From Domibacillus mangrovi (GTDB lineage: Bacteria; Bacillota; Bacilli; Bacillales; Domibacillaceae): a stretch of 64,000 nucleotides of DNA. The stretch is taken from contig NZ_MRWQ01000001.1 of the NCBI RefSeq assembly GCF_001906925.1, positions 310,001 through 374,000 of the forward strand, in the 5' to 3' direction. Each line of letters opens with the position of its first letter. The first letter of the stretch is position 1. Shown here one piece after another: positions 60,908-64,000 of this stretch. The notes beneath the pieces are model-generated. The model was not told the origin of the DNA and ran no database searches. It saw only the letters and a program-made list of their open reading frames with translations. Made by a program: the position numbers and the translations under genes.

Positions 60908-62185
60908 TTAGTTCGCCTCCATTTTTGTTTTCAAATAATCTGTCAGCTCTGAAAGTAAAACATTGTCCTGTGATCCTTCTGCCATATCTTTTACTGTAAT
61001 CCTTTTTTCAGCTAGCTCGTCTTCACCGAGAATAGCCGTGAATCTTGCTTTTTGACGGTCAGATGCTTTCAGCTGTGCTTTCATTTTCCGGTCCTGATAG
61101 TCGCGGTCTGCTGAAAGTCCAGCTGTTCGAAGTTCGTGTACGAGAGCGACAGAATGGTCCTTTGCCTCCATACCGATTGCGACGATAAAACAATCCAATC
61201 CACTGTCAACTGGCCACTCGGTCCTCTCTGCTTCCATTGCAGCAATAAACCGTTCAATACTGAATGCAAATCCGATACCTGGTGATTCTGGTCCGCCAAG
61301 ATCCTGTACGAGGCCATTGTAACGGCCGCCGCCGCAAAGCGTCGTAATCGCACCAAACCCTTCCGCTTCGCTCATCACTTCAAAAGCGGTGTGATTGTAA
61401 TAATCAAGACCGCGAACGAGCTTCGGATCAATCGTATACGCTATGCCAATTGCATCCAAATAACTCGTCACTTTCGCAAAATATGCTTTTGATTCATCGT
61501 TTAAGTAATCAAGAATCGACGGTGCCGTTGCCATAAGTTCATGATCACGATCTTTTTTGCAATCAAGAATGCGAAGCGGATTTTTTGCCAGACGCGTCTG
61601 GCAGTCTGTACAAAATTCATCGATGCGTGGCTCAAAGTGTGCAATGAGCGCTTCTCGGTGCGCATTCCGGCTTTCAGCATCGCCCAGTGAATTGATGACA
61701 AGTTTGAGCTTTTTCAGTCCCGCTGACTTATAAATATCCATGATAAGCGCTATTACCTCAGCGTCAATCGCCGGGTCTTCACTGCCTATTGCTTCGACAC
61801 CGAACTGGACAAACTGACGATAGCGGCCAGATTGCGGACGTTCGTAGCGGAACATCGGACCTGTATAAAATAATTTAGTCGGCTGATCTGGTATGCCGAA
61901 CATTTTATTTTCAACAAATGAACGGACAACAGCTGCCGTACCTTCTGGACGAAGAGTTAAACTTCTTTCGCCACGATCTTCAAACGTGTACATTTCCTTT
62001 TGAACAATATCGGTTGTATCCCCGACACTTCTCGTAAATAGTTCTGTATGCTCAAATATTGGTGTCCGAATTTCCTTATAGTGATAACGGCGGCATACAT
62101 CTTTTGCAATCGATTCAATATACTGCCATTTTTCCGATTGCCCTGGTAAAATATCTTGTGTGCCGCGTGGAACCTTCACTGACAT
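60908..62185 (-). CDS. hisS: Histidyl-tRNA synthetase
   Basis: The 425-residue class II synthetase starts [15 protein letters not shown], with motif 2 ([14 protein letters not shown]), the HisA motif [14 protein letters not shown] and motif 3 [11 protein letters not shown], then a C-terminal anticodon domain. ATG at 62185 is 7 bases after GAGGAGGA; an ATG two codons up touches that site. First gene of hisS-aspS, controlled by the T-box upstream. Confidence 0.97.
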   Translation of the reverse strand: MSVKVPRGTQDILPGQSEKWQYIESIAKDVCRRYHYKEIRTPIFEHTELFTRSVGDTTDIVQKEMYTFEDRGERSLTLRPEGTAAVVRSFVENKMFGIPDQPTKLFYTGPMFRYERPQSGRYRQFVQFGVEAIGSEDPAIDAEVIALIMDIYKSAGLKKLKLVINSLGDAESRNAHREALIAHFEPRIDEFCTDCQTRLAKNPLRILDCKKDRDHELMATAPSILDYLNDESKAYFAKVTSYLDAIGIAYTIDPKLVRGLDYYNHTAFEVMSEAEGFGAITTLCGGGRYNGLVQDLGGPESPGIGFAFSIERFIAAMEAERTEWPVDSGLDCFIVAIGMEAKDHSVALVHELRTAGLSADRDYQDRKMKAQLKASDRQKARFTAILGEDELAEKRITVKDMAEGSQDNVLLSELTDYLKTKMEAN

Positions 62186-62221
62186 GTTCATTCCTCCTCA
62201 TGTATGTATATAAGCACATAA

Positions 62222-62522
62222 AAAAACTTCCATCCCTACAAATATTTGCAGGGACGGAAGTTTTCCGCGGTGCCACCCTCGTTAAAGCCGAAGCTTTCAC
62301 TTTTTTGATAACGCAATACGCGGTTTTTCCTACTATTATTCAGAAAAACGCCTCAGAAGTGTCTTTTCATGAAGATGCACCGTAAATGCTCTCAGTCTTG
62401 GCATTTTTCTCTGTCCGGTCAAGCTTTCATTACTTTTCTTCATCAATGGCTTTTATAATTAGATACATGATCATGACTTCCTGTCACAACGCCTTTATAA
62501 CCTGCGACCTGCAAAGCCCAAT
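62222..62522 (-). promoter_or_regulatory. T-box leader of hisS-aspS, with overlapping Asp/His codons
   Basis: AGGGTGGCACCGCGG at complement(62265..62279) is the T-box. The terminator hairpin with long arms (62222-62264) ends in U residues. In Stem I, AAAAGACACTTCTGAG places CAC (His, complement 62359..62361) where the specifier is expected; the same five bases contain GAC (Asp, 62361..62363). Whether both codons are read cannot be seen from sequence alone. The leader fills the 379-base hisS-dtd gap. Confidence 0.93.
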
Positions 62523-62528
62523 GAAAGA

Positions 62529-62557
62529 ATTATAAAAAACTTTTGCCTATTTTTCAA
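62529..62557 (-). promoter_or_regulatory. Sigma-A promoter of the hisS-aspS leader
   Basis: TTGAAA (62552-62557), 17-base spacer, perfect TATAAT (62529-62534), located just after the dtd stop. Confidence 0.88.
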
Positions 62558-62564
62558 GCACGAT

Positions 62565-63008
62565 TTACGCTTTGCTATCGAGAATGAGCGTGACAGGTCC
62601 ATCGTTGACAAGCGATACATCCATCATAGCACCAAATACACCCGTTTCCACGTGTACACCTTTTTCCTGTATCATATTGTTAAACTGTTCATATAAAAGA
62701 TTCGCTTGTTCACCGCCAGCTGCCGCCATAAAATTCGGACGGCGGCCCTTTTTGCAGTCACCATAAAGCGTAAATTGTGAAACAGATAAAATCGAACCGC
62801 CACGGTCAAGCAGCGATTCATTCATTTTGCCGCTTTCATCTTCAAAAATACGCAAGTTGATGACTTTTTCTGCAAGCCAGGCAGCGTCTTTGTCTGTATC
62901 GTCATGTGTAATACCAACAAGCAAAACAAGGCCCGATTCAATGCTCCCTGCTACTTCTCCATCTACTGCTACAGATGCTTGTTTACTTCGCTGTAAGACA
63001 ATTTTCAT
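62565..63008 (-). CDS. dtd: D-aminoacyl-tRNA deacylase Dtd (YrvI)
   Basis: The 147-residue protein, the usual length, has the active-site blocks [10 protein letters not shown] (about 77-86) and the C-terminal [11 protein letters not shown] (the invariant Gly-Pro motif). It frees D-amino acids and glycine wrongly attached to tRNA. ATG at 63008 follows GAAGGTG by 8 bases; upstream in-frame starts overlap relA. It lies between relA and hisS, the conserved place. Confidence 0.95.
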   Translation of the reverse strand: MKIVLQRSKQASVAVDGEVAGSIESGLVLLVGITHDDTDKDAAWLAEKVINLRIFEDESGKMNESLLDRGGSILSVSQFTLYGDCKKGRRPNFMAAAGGEQANLLYEQFNNMIQEKGVHVETGVFGAMMDVSLVNDGPVTLILDSKA

Positions 63009-63025
63009 TTGCATAACACCTTCTA

Positions 63026-64000
63026 TCAATTCATAATTCGACGGACTGCATAAATCTCTGGAATTTGCTTCACACGTTCAACCACTTTTTGCAAATGATT
63101 CACGTTGCGTATATAAATGGACATATCAATTTTCGCCATTTTATTGCGATCAGACCGTCCAGACACTGCGGAAATATTCGTTTTTGCTTCACTGACTGCC
63201 TGAAGTACTTCATTGAGTAGTCCCTGGCGGTCATAGCCAGAAATTTCGATATCCACCAAATACTCTTTCTGGTTTGCGGCACCCGATTCCCATTCAACTG
63301 AAATAAGCCGGTTTTCCGTATCTTCCTCTGCCTTGACGTTCGGACAATCTTTACGGTGAACAGAAACACCGCGACCTTTCGTAATATACCCAACAATTTC
63401 ATCACCGGGAACTGGATTACAGCAGCGAGATAAACGAATAAGTAAATTGTCGATCCCTTTCACTGTTACGCCAGCATTTTTCTTTTGAGCGGAGGGACTC
63501 GGCGGTGCTTTAATTTCTTTGACGACTTCTTGATTAGCCACTTCTAAATCGCGCCGCTTCCGCAATTTTTCTGTTAGTCGGTTTGCGACTTGTAAGGCAG
63601 TAACGCCATTGTAACCAACTGCCGCATACATATCTTCTTCATTTAAAAAGTTGAATTTTTCTGCGACACGTTTTAAATTTTGCTGCGTGATGACTTCTTT
63701 CACATCAAATTCCATGGCTTTAATTTCACGTTCCACCATTTCGCGGCCTTTTTCCACATTTTCTTCACGGTTTTGCTTTTTGAAAAACTGGCGGATTTTA
63801 TTTTTCGCCTGCGATGTCTGAGCCATTTTAATCCAATCTTTGCTTGGACCGTACGAATGTTTCGATGTGAGCACTTCCATAATATCGCCTGTTTTTAATT
63901 TATAATCAAGTGTAACCATTTTACCATTCGCTTTTGCACCGATCGTTTTATTGCCAATTTCCGAGTGAATTCGGTACGCAAAGTCAATGGGCACAGAACC
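63026..64000 (-). CDS. relA: RelA/SpoT family (p)ppGpp synthetase/hydrolase, C-terminal part
   Basis: The last 324 codons are present; the hydrolase and synthetase domains lie beyond base 64000. Visible are the TGS domain ([14 protein letters not shown], about residues 3-60 of the fragment), the helical region, a conserved cysteine motif ([19 protein letters not shown]) and a C-terminal ACT domain (about 250-324) ending IYAVRRIMN. The protein makes the stringent-response alarmone on ribosomes with uncharged tRNA. It lies before dtd as in other bacilli. Whether the N-terminal part is intact cannot be seen. Confidence 0.95.
   Translation of the reverse strand, partial: GSVPIDFAYRIHSEIGNKTIGAKANGKMVTLDYKLKTGDIMEVLTSKHSYGPSKDWIKMAQTSQAKNKIRQFFKKQNREENVEKGREMVEREIKAMEFDVKEVITQQNLKRVAEKFNFLNEEDMYAAVGYNGVTALQVANRLTEKLRKRRDLEVANQEVVKEIKAPPSPSAQKKNAGVTVKGIDNLLIRLSRCCNPVPGDEIVGYITKGRGVSVHRKDCPNVKAEEDTENRLISVEWESGAANQKEYLVDIEISGYDRQGLLNEVLQAVSEAKTNISAVSGRSDRNKMAKIDMSIYIRNVNHLQKVVERVKQIPEIYAVRRIMN

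Overview
The window is a stretch of core chromosome from an endospore-forming member of the Bacillaceae (Firmicutes). Gene content and order follow the Bacillus subtilis glyQS-era-dnaK-comE-yqeG and mtnN-alaS-mnmA-hisS-relA segments almost gene for gene, joined at sda and sigK. Sporulation genes (gpr, spoIIP, sigK, sda, yqfC, yqfD) and the comE competence locus are present. I cannot fix the genus from sequence alone. Nearly all genes lie on the minus strand; yqzM, comER, rpsT, sda, sigK and rarA are on the plus strand.

Layout from left to right, with minus-strand transcription running right to left. 1-4.4 kb: ppsR (partial), ccpN and glyS-glyQ behind a glycine T-box. 4.4-12 kb: recO, era, cdd, dgkA, ybeY, phoH, yqfD, yqfC, a yqfB-like gene, then floA and a short nfeD behind a sigma-W-type promoter. 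12-21.4 kb: yqeY, rpsU, deoC, then mtaB, rsmE, prmA, dnaJ, dnaK, grpE and hrcA with a perfect CIRCE operator. 21.4-28.2 kb: hemW, lepA, spoIIP, gpr, rpsT(+) and holA. 28.4-33 kb: yqzM(+), comEC-comEB-comEA and comER(+). 33-38 kb: yqeM, rsfS, yqeK, nadD, yqeI, aroE, yqeH and yqeG, a ribosome-maturation and housekeeping operon. 38-39.3 kb: a DnaA-box cluster, sda and an uninterrupted sigK. 39.4-47 kb: mtnN, yrrS, greA, trhP2, trhP1, trmR, mltG, yrzB, ruvX and ireB. 47-50.2 kb: alaS with its T-box. 50.2-57.9 kb: a zinc-ribbon gene, recD2, yrrB, mnmA, yrvO, cymR and rarA(+). 58-64 kb: tcdA, 6S RNA, aspS and hisS behind a T-box, dtd and relA (partial).

A functional theme is translation: four aminoacyl-tRNA synthetase systems (three with T-boxes), tRNA modification (MtaB, TrhP1/P2-TrmR, MnmA-YrvO, TcdA) and ribosome assembly (Era, YbeY, YqeH, RsfS, RsmE, PrmA). 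No phage, CRISPR array, IS transposase gene, rRNA or tRNA was found.

The least ordinary element is a dispersed non-coding repeat family (41589-41868, 49779-49940 and a remnant at about 53615-53711). It has a hairpin at each end and shares most of its outer sequence. The long copy adds several stacked hairpins, including a terminator-like one. It resembles non-autonomous IS200/IS605-type elements that carry guide-RNA-like structures. One copy lies inside the alaS leader between the T-box terminator and the start codon, and another occupies the position where udk is expected. Other points of interest are: pgpH (yqfF), udk and pbpI missing from their usual places; an nfeD without its protease domain; overlapping Asp/His codons in the hisS-aspS T-box; DnaA boxes before sda; and a candidate 23-residue membrane peptide convergent with sigK.
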